From NCBI RefSeq assembly GCF_001428045.1, contig NZ_LMSD01000012.1, positions 882,735 through 946,734 on the forward strand: a stretch of 64,000 nt of DNA, given 5' to 3'. A program made the position numbers and the translations under genes. The notes below the pieces were generated by a model that saw nothing but the letters and a program-made list of their open reading frames with translations, was not told the DNA's origin and searched no databases. Each line of letters opens with the position of its first letter. Position 1 is the first letter of the stretch. This document shows positions 18,614-27,945 of this stretch, piece after piece. Source of the stretch: Paenibacillus sp. Soil750. Lineage in GTDB: Bacteria; Bacillota; Bacilli; Paenibacillales; NBRC-103111.

Positions 18614-19432
18614 TTACGACTCGCTCGGTTTCGTCATGATCCAAGCATGGTCAGGGTCATTATGAAATTTCCATATCCGCGTAGGTCCCGCCATGACATT
18701 CAAATAATACACATCATAGCCCGGAGGCGCAGATACAGGGTGATAACCACGCGGAACTAGCACAGCTTCCCCGTTTTTAACAATTAACGTCTCATCAAGT
18801 GAACGATCATCCGTGTATACCCGTTGAATCGCAAAGCCTTGCTCGGGCTGGACACGGAAATAATACGTTTCTTCCAAAAAGGACTCATCTGGAAGTTCAT
18901 CACGATCATGCTTGTGTGGCGGATAACTGGACCAATGGCCATTCGGTGTAAATACTTCGACAACAAGCAAACTATCAGCAGGCTCGCTCTCAGGTAAAAT
19001 ATTATGAATGTATCGCTCGATATTCCCATACCCGCGGGTCTCAACGCCTACTTGTGCAGGAGCAATTAATCGTGAACGATGATTTCCCGCGCCTGGAGCT
19101 GAGCAAACAGCAAGTTGTAGTGAGGTTAACGCCGTTACTTCATAGCTATCATGGCTAGTTACATAGACAGAATACGGCGGAATCTGCTCAAACACACTCA
19201 TGCGCTGACCGATCCCTTGCCATTTCTCTTCGTTCGTTTGAACATCCGCTTTGCCGCTCAACAGAACGAGGCATACCTCTTGATCGACGGTTTCACGTTT
19301 TAAGGTTTCTCCTGCTGCCAATTGGACAACTTCGAAGCCAACATACTGCCAACCTGCCGATTCCGGCGTCACTTGTAAAAGGCTGCCTTCTTCATTCGGA
19401 GAAGATGCAGGTGTTACAATTAATTTGGACAT
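18614..19432 (-). CDS. iolB: 5-deoxy-glucuronate isomerase
   Basis: A 272-residue cupin of the IolB/KduI family, near its usual length. It converts 5-deoxy-D-glucuronate to 2-deoxy-5-keto-D-gluconate, between the IolD hydrolase and the IolC kinase steps. Metal-site residues are visible in PPHKHDRDELPDESFLEETYYFR (two His and a Glu) and in VPRGYHPVSAPPGYDVYYLNVMAG. The protein is cytoplasmic. It follows iolG by 21 bp and precedes the LacI gene. Confidence 0.93.
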   Translation of the reverse strand: MSKLIVTPASSPNEEGSLLQVTPESAGWQYVGFEVVQLAAGETLKRETVDQEVCLVLLSGKADVQTNEEKWQGIGQRMSVFEQIPPYSVYVTSHDSYEVTALTSLQLAVCSAPGAGNHRSRLIAPAQVGVETRGYGNIERYIHNILPESEPADSLLVVEVFTPNGHWSSYPPHKHDRDELPDESFLEETYYFRVQPEQGFAIQRVYTDDRSLDETLIVKNGEAVLVPRGYHPVSAPPGYDVYYLNVMAGPTRIWKFHNDPDHAWIMTKPSES

Positions 19433-19453
19433 CGTAACGTCTCCCTCTTTCCT

Positions 19454-20494
19454 TTAAACTACGGAAGATTGCTTTAGCAATTCCAAGGCTTCGCTAACTT
19501 TCACGGGTCTGCCCAAACGGGAAGATAACTTCGCAGCCAGCGCAATCCGTTCGGCTTGAACGCCGTCATCCCCACTAACAGGCACACACTTATCATTCAA
19601 AATCGCATCAATAAACATTTGCGTTTCTTCTATATAAGCTGCTTGATAACGTTCAAGGAAGAAATGCAGCGGCTTATCACTCACGATCGAATCTGCTGTG
19701 GAGATCACAGCTGTATTCGGATGATCATTCGCAACGACCACACTGCCCTTAGAGCCAAACACTTCAACACGCTGGTCATAGCCATAGACGGCTTGACGGC
19801 TGTTATCTATGACACCCAATGCGCCATTCGCAAAACGAAGTGTCACAACCGCTGTATCCACATCGCCATGCTGGGCAAAATCCGGGTTGATCAGTACATT
19901 GCCAACCGCATACACTTCTTCAACCTCGCTGCCTGAAACGAACCGAGCCATATCAAAATCATGAATCATCATATCCATGAAAATACCACCAGAAACTTTA
20001 ACATAATCAATATGAGGCGGATTCGGGTCACGAGAAGTAATTTTAATAATATGCGGATCGCCGATCCCCCCGCCTTGCACGACTTCTTGTACACGCTTGA
20101 AATTATGATCAAATCGACGGTTAAACCCAATTTGCAGTTTCACGCCAGCTTTTTTAACTTCATCAATGGCTGATACCGTTTTCGTGATATCCATCGAGAT
20201 TGGCTTTTCACAGAAAATATGTTTCCCTGCACGCGCGGCTTGCCCAATCAACGGAACATGCGTATCAGTAGACGAACAAATGAAAATGGCATCGATATCT
20301 GGATGAGAAATAAGTTCGTTGCTATCTTTGGTTACGATGGAAATATGGCGTTCTGCCGCCCAAGCTTGGAGCTCTGGACCTGCAAACAGATCACTTACTG
20401 CCACAATTTCAACTTGCGGGTTCCGCAATAAATTGTCCGCGTGGATTTTACCAATTCGGCCTGTGCCGATAATACCGATTCTGATCTTTTTCAT
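19454..20494 (-). CDS. iolG: myo-Inositol 2-dehydrogenase
   Basis: A 346-residue Gfo/Idh/MocA enzyme that oxidises myo-inositol with NAD+ to scyllo-inosose, the first step of the pathway. The Rossmann motif is [16 protein letters not shown]. The catalytic lysine K97 lies in CEKPIS, and the D174/H178 pair in [10 protein letters not shown] matches the catalytic Asp and His of the Bacillus enzyme. Its start overlaps the iolJ stop by 4 bp, so the two are translationally coupled. Its operon context, beside all other iol genes, makes the substrate assignment firmer than for the two family members at 8.7-10.9 kb. Confidence 0.92.
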   Translation of the reverse strand: MKKIRIGIIGTGRIGKIHADNLLRNPQVEIVAVSDLFAGPELQAWAAERHISIVTKDSNELISHPDIDAIFICSSTDTHVPLIGQAARAGKHIFCEKPISMDITKTVSAIDEVKKAGVKLQIGFNRRFDHNFKRVQEVVQGGGIGDPHIIKITSRDPNPPHIDYVKVSGGIFMDMMIHDFDMARFVSGSEVEEVYAVGNVLINPDFAQHGDVDTAVVTLRFANGALGVIDNSRQAVYGYDQRVEVFGSKGSVVVANDHPNTAVISTADSIVSDKPLHFFLERYQAAYIEETQMFIDAILNDKCVPVSGDDGVQAERIALAAKLSSRLGRPVKVSEALELLKQSSVV

Positions 20495-21369
20495 CCTAGG
20501 TTTCCTCCCGCTTTACCTGCACTTCCGAATAACTGAATTTTGGCTCTCACAGATGCAATGATGGCTTCCCGAGCTGGAATTAGATAATTCCTAGGATCAT
20601 AGGCATCCGGATGATCATTCAAAAACGTGCGAATCGTTGCTGTACATGCAATTTGATTATCTGTATTCACGTTGATTTTGGCTGTACCGCACGCAATCGC
20701 TTGACGAATTTCGTCATCTGGCAGACCGCTTCCTCCATGAAGCACAAGAGGTACACCTGTCAGCTCTTTAATTTCAGCCATCCGTTCAAAACCAAGCTTG
20801 GGCTGTCCGCGATATGGGCCATGAACCGAACCAAGCGCAGGTGCTAAGCAATCGATGCCTGTTTCCTGAACCATTTTCACGCAATCCTCAGCTACCGCAT
20901 ACATCCCATCTGCATCATCTACAACCAGATCATCTTCACGTCCTGTGATTCGACCTAGCTCAGACTCTACAGTAACACCAAGCACGTGCGCAGCTTGCGT
21001 CACTTGACGCGTAACTTCGATATTGTGCTCTAGGGAATGATGGGACGCATCGATCATCACTGAGGTAAATCCAGCGTGGATCGCTTTGATACATACTTCA
21101 TACGAGCTGCCATGGTCCAAGTGAAGAGCTACCGGCACTGTGATGCCATAATGTTCGATCAAGGCTTTCACCATGCCTGCGATACAGGGCAGTCCACCCA
21201 TATAGGGAATGTAAGCCTCACTTACACCAAGAATCACAGGTGCCTGTTCAAGTTGAGCCGCTTGTAAGATCGCTTGTGTGAATTCAAGATTATTCAAATT
21301 AAATTGACCAACGGCATATTTACCATCTAACGCTGTCTGCAGCATTTCTTTCATCGAGACAAGTGCCAT
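20491..21369 (-). CDS. iolJ: 6-phospho-5-dehydro-2-deoxy-D-gluconate aldolase (class II)
   Basis: A 292-residue class II aldolase related to fructose-bisphosphate aldolase. In the inositol pathway it splits 2-deoxy-5-keto-gluconate 6-phosphate into dihydroxyacetone phosphate and malonic semialdehyde. Zinc ligands are visible: H83 and H86 with D85 in [12 protein letters not shown], a His in [11 protein letters not shown], and [13 protein letters not shown] for phosphate binding. It begins 32 bp after iolA, which consumes the malonic semialdehyde. Taken alone it could be a plain FBP aldolase; the operon argues otherwise. Confidence 0.9.
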   Translation of the reverse strand: MALVSMKEMLQTALDGKYAVGQFNLNNLEFTQAILQAAQLEQAPVILGVSEAYIPYMGGLPCIAGMVKALIEHYGITVPVALHLDHGSSYEVCIKAIHAGFTSVMIDASHHSLEHNIEVTRQVTQAAHVLGVTVESELGRITGREDDLVVDDADGMYAVAEDCVKMVQETGIDCLAPALGSVHGPYRGQPKLGFERMAEIKELTGVPLVLHGGSGLPDDEIRQAIACGTAKINVNTDNQIACTATIRTFLNDHPDAYDPRNYLIPAREAIIASVRAKIQLFGSAGKAGGNLG

Positions 21370-21401
21370 ACCAATCGCTCCTTTCTAGCGGAAACTCGCT
21401 G

Positions 21402-22847
21402 TTACCAGCGAGCCGTTACCATCTTTTTACGCGTATAGAATTCCACGCCATCCGTACCGTTGGCATGCAAATCGCCGTAGAAGGATTTTTTCCAGCCAGA
21501 GAATGGGAAGAATGCCATTGGTGCAGGTACACCAAGATTAACGCCAAGCATCCCAGCATCAATCGTTTCACGGAATTGGCGTACGTTACTGCCATCTTGC
21601 GTAAACAGGCATGCACCATTCGCGAATTCAGAACGGTTGGAAAGCTCAATCGCTTCTTCGAGTGTGTCAACACGAACGATGGAAAGCACAGGAGCAAAAA
21701 TTTCATCTTCCCAAATTTTCATCTCGCATTGTACTTGATCGAAGATTGTTGGGCCAACGAAGTAGCCTGATTGCCCAGTCGCGGCGTCTTTACGTCCATC
21801 ACGGATCATAATTGCGCCTTCTTTTTCACCGATGTCGATATATTTCAATGTACGATCCTTGTGTCCGCCACGAATGACAGGACCTAAGAACACACCTTCA
21901 TCATTTCCGTTGCCAATCGTAATCGCATCTGCCGCTTCAAGCAGCTTGCTAACTAGCGTATCCGCTACATCGCCTACAGCGACCACGACGGAACATGCCA
22001 TACAGCGCTCACCGGCAGAACCGAAAGCTGCGTTCGTGATCTCCTTCACTGCAATGGATAAGTTCGCATCCGGCATGACGATGGAGTGATTTTTCGCGCC
22101 AGCTAGTGCTTGCACGCGTTTCCCATTAGCTGCTGCTGTCGTGTACACATATTCAGCCACTGGCTGGGAGCCAACGAACGAAATAGCTTTAATATCTTTG
22201 TGCTCAAGAAGGCCATTCACCACATCATGTGCACCATGAACGATGTTCAAGACACCAGCTGGTAATCCAGCCTCGTGGAACAATTCCGCAAGGCGATTAG
22301 CCAAGTGAGGCGTACGCTCCGACGGCTTCAATACGAACGTATTGCCGCATGCGATCGCGAGTGGGAACATCCAGCAAGGTACCATCATCGGGAAGTTGAA
22401 TGGCGTGATGCCACCAATAACTCCGATTGGGTAACGGTACATACCAGACTCGAGATTAGAAGCAATATCCGGAAGCTGTTTGCCCATCATAAGTGTAGGG
22501 GCACCAGCGGCGAACTCCACACACTCGATGCCGCGAAGTACTTCGCCATATGCTTCGGAGTAGCTTTTACCGTTTTCTTTCGTCACGATACGAGCCAGCT
22601 CTTCCCAATGATCAACGAGAAGCTGTTGGTATTTGAATAAGACTCTTGCTCTCTTTGGTACAGGTGTACGGCTCCATGATTGAAACGCTTCTTGCGAATT
22701 ACGAACCGCTTGATCAACTTCTTCTTTTGTGGAAATGGGAATATATGCAAGGATCTCTTCTGTTGCAGGATTATAAACAGGCTCCGTTTGTGTTGCGGAT
22801 GATGCGACCCATTCGCCGCCAATCCAGTTTTTCAATGTATGTGTCAT
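21402..22847 (-). CDS. iolA: Methylmalonate/malonate-semialdehyde dehydrogenase (CoA-acylating)
   Basis: A 481-residue CoA-dependent aldehyde dehydrogenase that turns malonic semialdehyde into acetyl-CoA and CO2, the last step of inositol breakdown. The nucleophile is C282 in [13 protein letters not shown]. As usual for this branch, the general-base Glu of other aldehyde dehydrogenases is replaced in [14 protein letters not shown], which fits a CoA-dependent rather than hydrolytic enzyme. PFNFPMMVP near residue 149 lines the cofactor site. It lies between iolC (31 bp) and iolJ (32 bp) with its own ribosome site. Confidence 0.94.
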   Translation of the reverse strand: MTHTLKNWIGGEWVASSATQTEPVYNPATEEILAYIPISTKEEVDQAVRNSQEAFQSWSRTPVPKRARVLFKYQQLLVDHWEELARIVTKENGKSYSEAYGEVLRGIECVEFAAGAPTLMMGKQLPDIASNLESGMYRYPIGVIGGITPFNFPMMVPCWMFPLAIACGNTFVLKPSERTPHLANRLAELFHEAGLPAGVLNIVHGAHDVVNGLLEHKDIKAISFVGSQPVAEYVYTTAAANGKRVQALAGAKNHSIVMPDANLSIAVKEITNAAFGSAGERCMACSVVVAVGDVADTLVSKLLEAADAITIGNGNDEGVFLGPVIRGGHKDRTLKYIDIGEKEGAIMIRDGRKDAATGQSGYFVGPTIFDQVQCEMKIWEDEIFAPVLSIVRVDTLEEAIELSNRSEFANGACLFTQDGSNVRQFRETIDAGMLGVNLGVPAPMAFFPFSGWKKSFYGDLHANGTDGVEFYTRKKMVTARW

Positions 22848-22878
22848 AGCAATTTCGCTCCTTTAGGTTGATAAGTCA

Positions 22879-23889
22879 TTATGACGCTGTGATTTCTCCG
22901 CGATTGCAACGTTCAATATAATCATCCACTGCAGCCGCAGTTGGCATCGCATCCGAGCAGCTATGACTGGAAATCACGATACAAGCAGCTGCGCTTCCGT
23001 ATTCCATACTTTTTTCCAACGTCCAACCTTGCATAACCCCATAGATAAAGCCCGCTGCATAAGAATCACCAGCTCCAAAAGTCTTAACAACCTTCGCTGG
23101 GAAGCTCTTCGCGCGATGACCGACACCATCAGGTGTGTAGGCGATAGAACCATCTTTGCCATGCTTGATAATGACAATCTTAGCGGAATAGTCGAACCAT
23201 TTTGCCGCTGTGATATGATCATCTTTTTCCGGATTATGTTCAAACTTCTCCATCATGTCGAACTCTTCGCGCGTGCCGAGAATGATATCGCATTTCTCAG
23301 CAGCTAGATTATAGTACACAGCCGTCTCTTCAGGAGATGTCCATGTGTATGGACGATAATCGAGATCAAATACGATGAGTGCTCCATGCTTCTTCGCATA
23401 ATTCAATGCTTGAAACACCGCTTCGCGTGAAGGACTTTGAGCTAGAGCCGTTCCGGAGATCAGCAATACTTTTGCGTTTGCGATCAGGGATTCTTGAACC
23501 TCATCTGGTGTTAACTTCAAATCAGCTACGTTATCGCGATACATCAGGATGCTGCAATCCGTCGGGCTTTTGATTTCTGTAAAAGCTAATCCTGTCACAG
23601 CGCCTGTGCGATCCGTCACGACATTGCTTGTATCAATCGAGTTACGTTCTAAATAGGTAGCAATGAAACGACCCATTTGATCATTCGCGATTTTGCCAAT
23701 AAACGCTGTTTTCATCCCTAATCGGGACATACCGATCGTGATGTTTGCTGGGGACCCGCCAACATACTTCGTGAACGTCATCGTTTCTTCCATTGGACGG
23801 TGAATTTCGTTCGCATTCAAATCGATACATAATCTGCCGATAGCTACAAAATCAAGTGATTTCTCTTGCGGGAATGTCACATAGGTCAT
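22879..23889 (-). CDS. iolC: 5-dehydro-2-deoxygluconokinase
   Basis: A 336-residue PfkB-family sugar kinase that phosphorylates 2-deoxy-5-keto-D-gluconate at O6 with ATP. Family marks are VGGSPANITIGMSRLG near residue 44, the substrate-side start DFVAIGRLCIDLNANEI, and the C-terminal signature KTFGAGDSYAAGFIYG, in which the Asp is the catalytic base. Length is normal for IolC without the extra DUF2090 domain found in some proteobacterial fusions. It starts 7 bp after the iolE stop. Confidence 0.93.
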   Translation of the reverse strand: MTYVTFPQEKSLDFVAIGRLCIDLNANEIHRPMEETMTFTKYVGGSPANITIGMSRLGMKTAFIGKIANDQMGRFIATYLERNSIDTSNVVTDRTGAVTGLAFTEIKSPTDCSILMYRDNVADLKLTPDEVQESLIANAKVLLISGTALAQSPSREAVFQALNYAKKHGALIVFDLDYRPYTWTSPEETAVYYNLAAEKCDIILGTREEFDMMEKFEHNPEKDDHITAAKWFDYSAKIVIIKHGKDGSIAYTPDGVGHRAKSFPAKVVKTFGAGDSYAAGFIYGVMQGWTLEKSMEYGSAAACIVISSHSCSDAMPTAAAVDDYIERCNRGEITAS

Positions 23890-23896
23890 GGCCTCA

Positions 23897-24805
23897 TTAC
23901 CTGCTTTCTTTGATTAATAAAGAATGTATATAGTTCAGTGCGTTTTTCGCATATTCGTAAGCATTATGGGTTGCAGGGTCTTGCTCGCCTTCGAGCATCG
24001 CCCATCCTGTGTATTCACGATCCAATAACTCTTTGAAAATCGGTGCAAAATCAAGGCAGCCATCCCCTGGTACGGTAAACACACCTTTGCGAATACAAGT
24101 TACGAAATCAACCTGCTCCGCGCGCGCTTCATCCAGTACAGCTTGACGAATGTCTTTCAAATGGATGTAAGCAATTCGGTTGTAATGTTTGCGCAATACC
24201 GTCAACGGATCTCCACCACCGTAGTAGGTATGCCCAGTATCAAACAGCAGGTAGACCAAGGAAGGATCGGTTAGCTCCATCAATCGATCGATCTCTTCCG
24301 GTGATTCAACTACCGTTCCTCCGTGATGGTGATAGGTCAGCTTTAGCCCGTGTTCCGCTGCAATAGCTCCCGCACGGTTTAGCCCTTCTGCTAAGCTCTG
24401 CCAGCCTGCTTCATCGAGGCGAAGCACTTCTTTCTCGTTCGGTGTACGACGCGGATCAAAATGGAGTGAACCCCCGACTTCCGCTGTAGAAATGACCGTG
24501 CTGCCCATTTCTTTCAGAAATAGCACATGCTTACGGTAAGCTTCCAGTTCTTCTTCTCGGTAAGCAGGATCCGAGAACAGGACCGATTTCCATTGGGATA
24601 CGAGACTGATACCACGTTCTGATAGTTCTTTCTTCAGCTCATTAATATCGGTCGGATATTTGCGCCCCATCTCCGTACCAGTTAATCCCAGCTTCTGGAT
24701 CTCATCTACGATCTGTTCAAATGTGGTATCAGCGCCATGTTCCTTGACGTCCTCTCCCACCCAATTAATCGGATGTATGCCTAGCTTAAACGGTAGTTCT
24801 TCCAT
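23897..24805 (-). CDS. iolE: Inosose dehydratase (2-keto-myo-inositol dehydratase)
   Basis: A 302-residue TIM-barrel enzyme that removes water from scyllo-inosose to give the trihydroxycyclohexane-dione used by IolD. It needs a divalent metal. The N-terminal FKLGIHPINWVGEDVKEHG is characteristic of IolE. Metal-site motifs follow in LKLTYHHHGGTVVESPEEID, YLLFDTGHTYYGGGD and IAYIHLKDIRQ. The iolD stop is 21 bp upstream and iolC begins 7 bp downstream, so it sits inside the operon in pathway-consistent order. Confidence 0.93.
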   Translation of the reverse strand: MEELPFKLGIHPINWVGEDVKEHGADTTFEQIVDEIQKLGLTGTEMGRKYPTDINELKKELSERGISLVSQWKSVLFSDPAYREEELEAYRKHVLFLKEMGSTVISTAEVGGSLHFDPRRTPNEKEVLRLDEAGWQSLAEGLNRAGAIAAEHGLKLTYHHHGGTVVESPEEIDRLMELTDPSLVYLLFDTGHTYYGGGDPLTVLRKHYNRIAYIHLKDIRQAVLDEARAEQVDFVTCIRKGVFTVPGDGCLDFAPIFKELLDREYTGWAMLEGEQDPATHNAYEYAKNALNYIHSLLIKESR

Positions 24806-24826
24806 CGTTAGGTCACCTCTTCTTAG

Positions 24827-26692
24827 TTAAATGGGTTTAGCCGCTTGTATGTTTTTCTTCATTTCTTCATGGGCTGCTAACACTTTGGCGCTCTCCGAAA
24901 CCTCAGGTACGCCAACTTGCCACCAAGACTCATAGCCGCCTGTGTTCGTTCCAGGTACGACAGGGATTTCAATCAAGGTTGTCACCGTTTCTGCTTTCGC
25001 TTGCAGCAGCGCTGCCTTCAGCTCTTCGGGATTAGTCGCCTTGTATGACTTCGCTCCCAAGCTGCGCGCATGTGCTGCGAAGTCAATCGGCATATAGTTT
25101 CCTGTGAGTTTACGCGTCCCAGTTTCTCTATAGCGGAATTCATTCCCGAAGCCTTCGCTCCCTTGACTGCGCTGCAGATTATGAATGCATTGGAAGCCAT
25201 GGTTATCGAACAGCAGAATCGTAAATTTCTGACCCTCTTGCAAGCTCGTCACTAATTCAGAGTGAAGCATTAAGTAACTGCCATCTCCGACGATCGCATA
25301 AACCTCACGCCCTGGTTCCGCCAAAGCTGCGCCGAAGGCACCGCTTACTTCATATCCCATACAAGAGAAACCGTATTCCATATGGTACGTTTTGGGCTCA
25401 GTTGAACGCCATAAACGGTGTAAATCGCCAGGTAAACTTCCCGCTGCGCAAACAACAACCGAGGAAGCGTCAATTGTTTCATTGATCACACCAAGCGCGT
25501 GTGTTTGAGCAAACCCTTCTGCACACTCTGCTTGATACAAACGATCCACTTCTCGATCCCATTCGTCTTTCAAAGTTGCTATGTAACCAGTCTCGTAGTT
25601 GCTCGAATAATCAAGGAATGTAAGGGCTTCGCGCAATAAGTTCAGCGCTTCCTTCGCATCAGCCGTAATCGAAACACCGCCTAACTTCGAAGAATCGAAG
25701 CCGCTGATATTGATATTAATAAATTGCACATCGTCATTCTCAAAAGCTGATTTGGAAGCTGTCGTAAAGTCGGAATACCGCGTACCCACACCGATAATTA
25801 AATCCGCTTGTTTCGCTAGCTTGTTCGCAGCGAGTGCTCCTGTCACACCAATTGAGCCGACATGCAGCGCATGATTCCAAGGCATCGCGCTTTTCCCTGC
25901 TTGCGTTTCCGCTACTGGGATGCCAAACGTTTCTGCAAATTCCGCTAGTTCCTTCGTCGCTTCCGCATATAGTACGCCGCCGCCTGCAATAATTAACGGA
26001 CGCTTCTTACCTAAGATCAGTGCTGCCGCTCTTTGGACAGCTTCCTGTGCAGCTGGTCGGCGATCGATATAATGAACTTTCTTATTGAAAAAGGCTTCCG
26101 GATAGTCGTAGGCTTCCGCCTGCACATCTTGGGGAAGCGCTAAGGTCACCGCGCCAGTTTCCGCAGGATCCGTTAACACCCGCATCGCTTGCGTCGCTGC
26201 ACTTATCAACTGCTCAGGACGAACGATCCGATCCCAGTATTTGCTCACTGACTTGAATGGGTCGGTCGCAGATATCGTATAATCGTTCGTGACTTCAAGC
26301 TGCTGCAGGACGGGATCTGGCTGCCTCGAAGCAAAATTATCTCCCGGCAGCAGCAGTACCGGTATGCGGTTGACAGTCGCTGTTGCCGCAGCCGTTACCA
26401 TATTGAGTGCACCTGGCCCAATGGAGGTTGTGCAGGCATAAATTTGTTTGCGGTTCTTTTGCTTCGCGTAAGCGGTTGCAGCATGGACCATTCCTTGCTC
26501 GTTTTTGCCTTGTATATACGTAAGGTCACCTGCGCTATACTCCAACGCTTCTCCAATCCCAGTTACATTGCCATGTCCAAATATCCCCATGACACCTTGA
26601 ACAAATTTAGTCTCCTGTCCATCGATAGAAATGTATTGCTGGTCTAGAAAGCGAAGTAATGCTTGTGCCATTGTAAGTCGAATTGTACGCAT
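24827..26692 (-). CDS. iolD: 3D-(3,5/4)-trihydroxycyclohexane-1,2-dione hydrolase
   Basis: A 621-residue thiamine-diphosphate enzyme that opens the inositol ring to give 5-deoxy-glucuronate. The three domains of acetolactate-synthase-type enzymes are present: N-terminal pyrimidine-binding with GHGNVTGIGEALEY and its catalytic Glu, a central Rossmann-like domain (RPLIIAGGGVLYAEA), and a C-terminal pyrophosphate domain with IVGDGSYLMLHSELVTSLQ and DNHGFQC binding Mg2+ and ThDP. It is the first gene of the iol operon. The start at 26692 has AAGGGAGA about 6 nt upstream and follows the promoter and three operator-like sites. Confidence 0.94.
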   Translation of the reverse strand: MRTIRLTMAQALLRFLDQQYISIDGQETKFVQGVMGIFGHGNVTGIGEALEYSAGDLTYIQGKNEQGMVHAATAYAKQKNRKQIYACTTSIGPGALNMVTAAATATVNRIPVLLLPGDNFASRQPDPVLQQLEVTNDYTISATDPFKSVSKYWDRIVRPEQLISAATQAMRVLTDPAETGAVTLALPQDVQAEAYDYPEAFFNKKVHYIDRRPAAQEAVQRAAALILGKKRPLIIAGGGVLYAEATKELAEFAETFGIPVAETQAGKSAMPWNHALHVGSIGVTGALAANKLAKQADLIIGVGTRYSDFTTASKSAFENDDVQFININISGFDSSKLGGVSITADAKEALNLLREALTFLDYSSNYETGYIATLKDEWDREVDRLYQAECAEGFAQTHALGVINETIDASSVVVCAAGSLPGDLHRLWRSTEPKTYHMEYGFSCMGYEVSGAFGAALAEPGREVYAIVGDGSYLMLHSELVTSLQEGQKFTILLFDNHGFQCIHNLQRSQGSEGFGNEFRYRETGTRKLTGNYMPIDFAAHARSLGAKSYKATNPEELKAALLQAKAETVTTLIEIPVVPGTNTGGYESWWQVGVPEVSESAKVLAAHEEMKKNIQAAKPI

Positions 26693-26716
26693 GTAAATCT
26701 CCCTTCCACTCAGAGG

Positions 26717-26774
26717 TTAAGCGCTTAATCTTCCAATCTTTAAGCGCTCGCCCCTGTACGGGTTAAGCGCTTAA
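26717..26774 (-). promoter_or_regulatory. Three evenly spaced operator-like palindromes before iolD
   Basis: Perfect TTAAGCGCTTAA palindromes occupy 26717-26728 and 26763-26774; a weaker copy (TTAAGCGCTC) occupies 26740-26749. Their centres are 23 bp apart. All lie between the iolD promoter and its start codon, starting at about +5, so bound protein would block transcription. The LacI encoded at the end of the operon is the most likely ligand. Confidence 0.7.
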
Positions 26775-26778
26775 TCCG

Positions 26779-26807
26779 ATCATACAGCATTTTTATTTTA
26801 CTCGCAA
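26779..26807 (-). promoter_or_regulatory. Sigma-A type promoter of the iol operon
   Basis: On the minus strand TTGCGA (plus positions 26802-26807) and TATGAT (26779-26784) are separated by exactly 17 bp. The expected transcript start falls just before or in the first operator palindrome. Confidence 0.65.
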
Positions 26808-26826
26808 TCCTTTTTTTTGTGCAGCT

Positions 26827-27816
26827 CTAACTTGAGCCCCGAATCAATAGGTGTCCAGAAAGTGTTCGCGATTCTACCTGTCGCTTACCCATTAATTCCT
26901 TCATCATTTCCATGGCAAGTTTCCCAACTTCGTCCCTAGGATAATGAATAACGCTCAATTGGGGCTCGGTAAGTGTCGTCATCAAAATATTCTCTGAACC
27001 AAGGATAGCAAGCTGCTTCGGTATTTGAATGCCATTCTTCTTGCAAACATCCAAAATACCTGCAGCCATCAAATCATTGGAGCAGATGATCGCGCTGAAA
27101 GGTAGTCCTGATGGGTGGTTGTCCACATAGCTTTGAAAGACCTCAGACGCATTTTCTAATCGGCCTGCACCGCTTAACAAAGCCTCTTCTTGCAGCTCCA
27201 ATCCCTCTGCCAGCATGGCTTCTTGAAAATATTGCAGCCTATTCACATGATAGGAGGACGATTCCTTATCGGTCATGTACCCGATGCTTGTATGCCCATT
27301 GTCCTTCAAATGTTGAATAGCCTGCCTGTAAAGAACAGTCCAGTCTACATCAATAAAGGGTATTCCCCGTTCTTCGGCATTCGGGCTTTTGGTCACAGAT
27401 AAAATAGGGACTTCCCATTCCAAAATTCGGTCGTATGTCTCCGTCTTCAGCTGCTGACCAAGCAAGATAATACCGTCCACCCGCCCGCGTAATGATGATA
27501 TTAATTGCTCTTCGGTATCCGGCGTATAGCTCTGGAAAAATACGAGAAAGTCTTCTTCTCTCGCAGCGGATTCAATATGTAATAATAAGCCTGCCTCGAA
27601 CGGATTCCCTAGATAGTTCACCAATACTGCCAATTGACCTGTCTTCTTCGTTTTTAAACTTCGGGCCAAGAGGTTAGGTTCATATCCCAATTCTTTCATA
27701 GCTGCGAGAACTCTCACTCGCGTTTCCATCTTTACGTTGGTCTTGCCGTTCAGTACATAAGATACGACGGCAACGGAGACACCCGCACGTTCTGCTACTT
27801 CTTGTCGACTAGCCAT
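26827..27816 (-). CDS. LacI-family regulator, divergent from the FAD-dependent oxidoreductase
   Basis: A 329-residue LacI-type regulator. Residues 3-22 (RQEVAERAGVSVAVVSYVLNG) form the helix-turn-helix and the start of the hinge; the effector domain follows with LAVLVNYLGNPFEAG and AAGILDVCKKNGIQIPKQL. It is transcribed away from the FAD-oxidoreductase gene, with 123 bp between the start codons. Two CTCGAG-centred palindromes lie in that gap, one at each transcription start, so it probably represses both itself and the oxidoreductase. It is unlikely to control iolD, whose sites differ. Confidence 0.88.
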   Translation of the reverse strand: MASRQEVAERAGVSVAVVSYVLNGKTNVKMETRVRVLAAMKELGYEPNLLARSLKTKKTGQLAVLVNYLGNPFEAGLLLHIESAAREEDFLVFFQSYTPDTEEQLISSLRGRVDGIILLGQQLKTETYDRILEWEVPILSVTKSPNAEERGIPFIDVDWTVLYRQAIQHLKDNGHTSIGYMTDKESSSYHVNRLQYFQEAMLAEGLELQEEALLSGAGRLENASEVFQSYVDNHPSGLPFSAIICSNDLMAAGILDVCKKNGIQIPKQLAILGSENILMTTLTEPQLSVIHYPRDEVGKLAMEMMKELMGKRQVESRTLSGHLLIRGSS

Positions 27817-27837
27817 TCAATAACCCCCCGAACTCTC

Positions 27838-27847
27838 TACTCGAGTA
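27838..27847 (-). promoter_or_regulatory. Operator palindrome at the LacI gene's own transcription start
   Basis: TACTCGAGTA is a perfect palindrome; with its right flank it shares ACTCGAGTAAAT with the site at 27912-27927. It lies 2-11 bp downstream of the -10 box of the LacI promoter, where binding would block initiation. Confidence 0.65.
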
Positions 27848-27848
27848 A

Positions 27849-27877
27849 ATTATACTCAAAAAACGCTTGGCAAGCAA
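27849..27877 (-). promoter_or_regulatory. Promoter of the divergent LacI gene
   Basis: Minus-strand TTGCTT (27872-27877) and a perfect TATAAT (27849-27854) with a 17-bp spacer. The -35 box shares one base with the -35 box of the opposite promoter, so the two promoters compete back to back. Confidence 0.65.
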
Positions 27878-27895
27878 CGAATGGGATGCTACAAT
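27867..27895 (+). promoter_or_regulatory. Promoter of the FAD-dependent oxidoreductase gene
   Basis: TTGGCA (27867-27872), 17 bp, then TACAAT (27890-27895): a good sigma-A promoter. The predicted start near 27902 lies just before the palindrome at 27912-27927. Confidence 0.7.
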
Positions 27896-27911
27896 GTGCT
27901 CAAGATACGAT

Positions 27912-27927
27912 ATTTACTCGAGTAAAT
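27912..27927 (+). promoter_or_regulatory. Operator palindrome before the FAD-dependent oxidoreductase gene
   Basis: ATTTACTCGAGTAAAT is a perfect 16-bp palindrome between the promoter and the AGGAGG ribosome site. Its centre is 77 bp from that of the matching site at 27838-27847. Presumed target of the adjacent LacI protein. Confidence 0.7.
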
Positions 27928-27945
27928 CAATAGGAGGCTATGAAA

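Noticed and set aside
26717..26774. Reading the TTAAGCGCTTAA sites as CcpA sites
   Set aside because: The TG and C positions of the cre consensus are absent and the sites are symmetric to the last base, which fits a dedicated LacI operator better.
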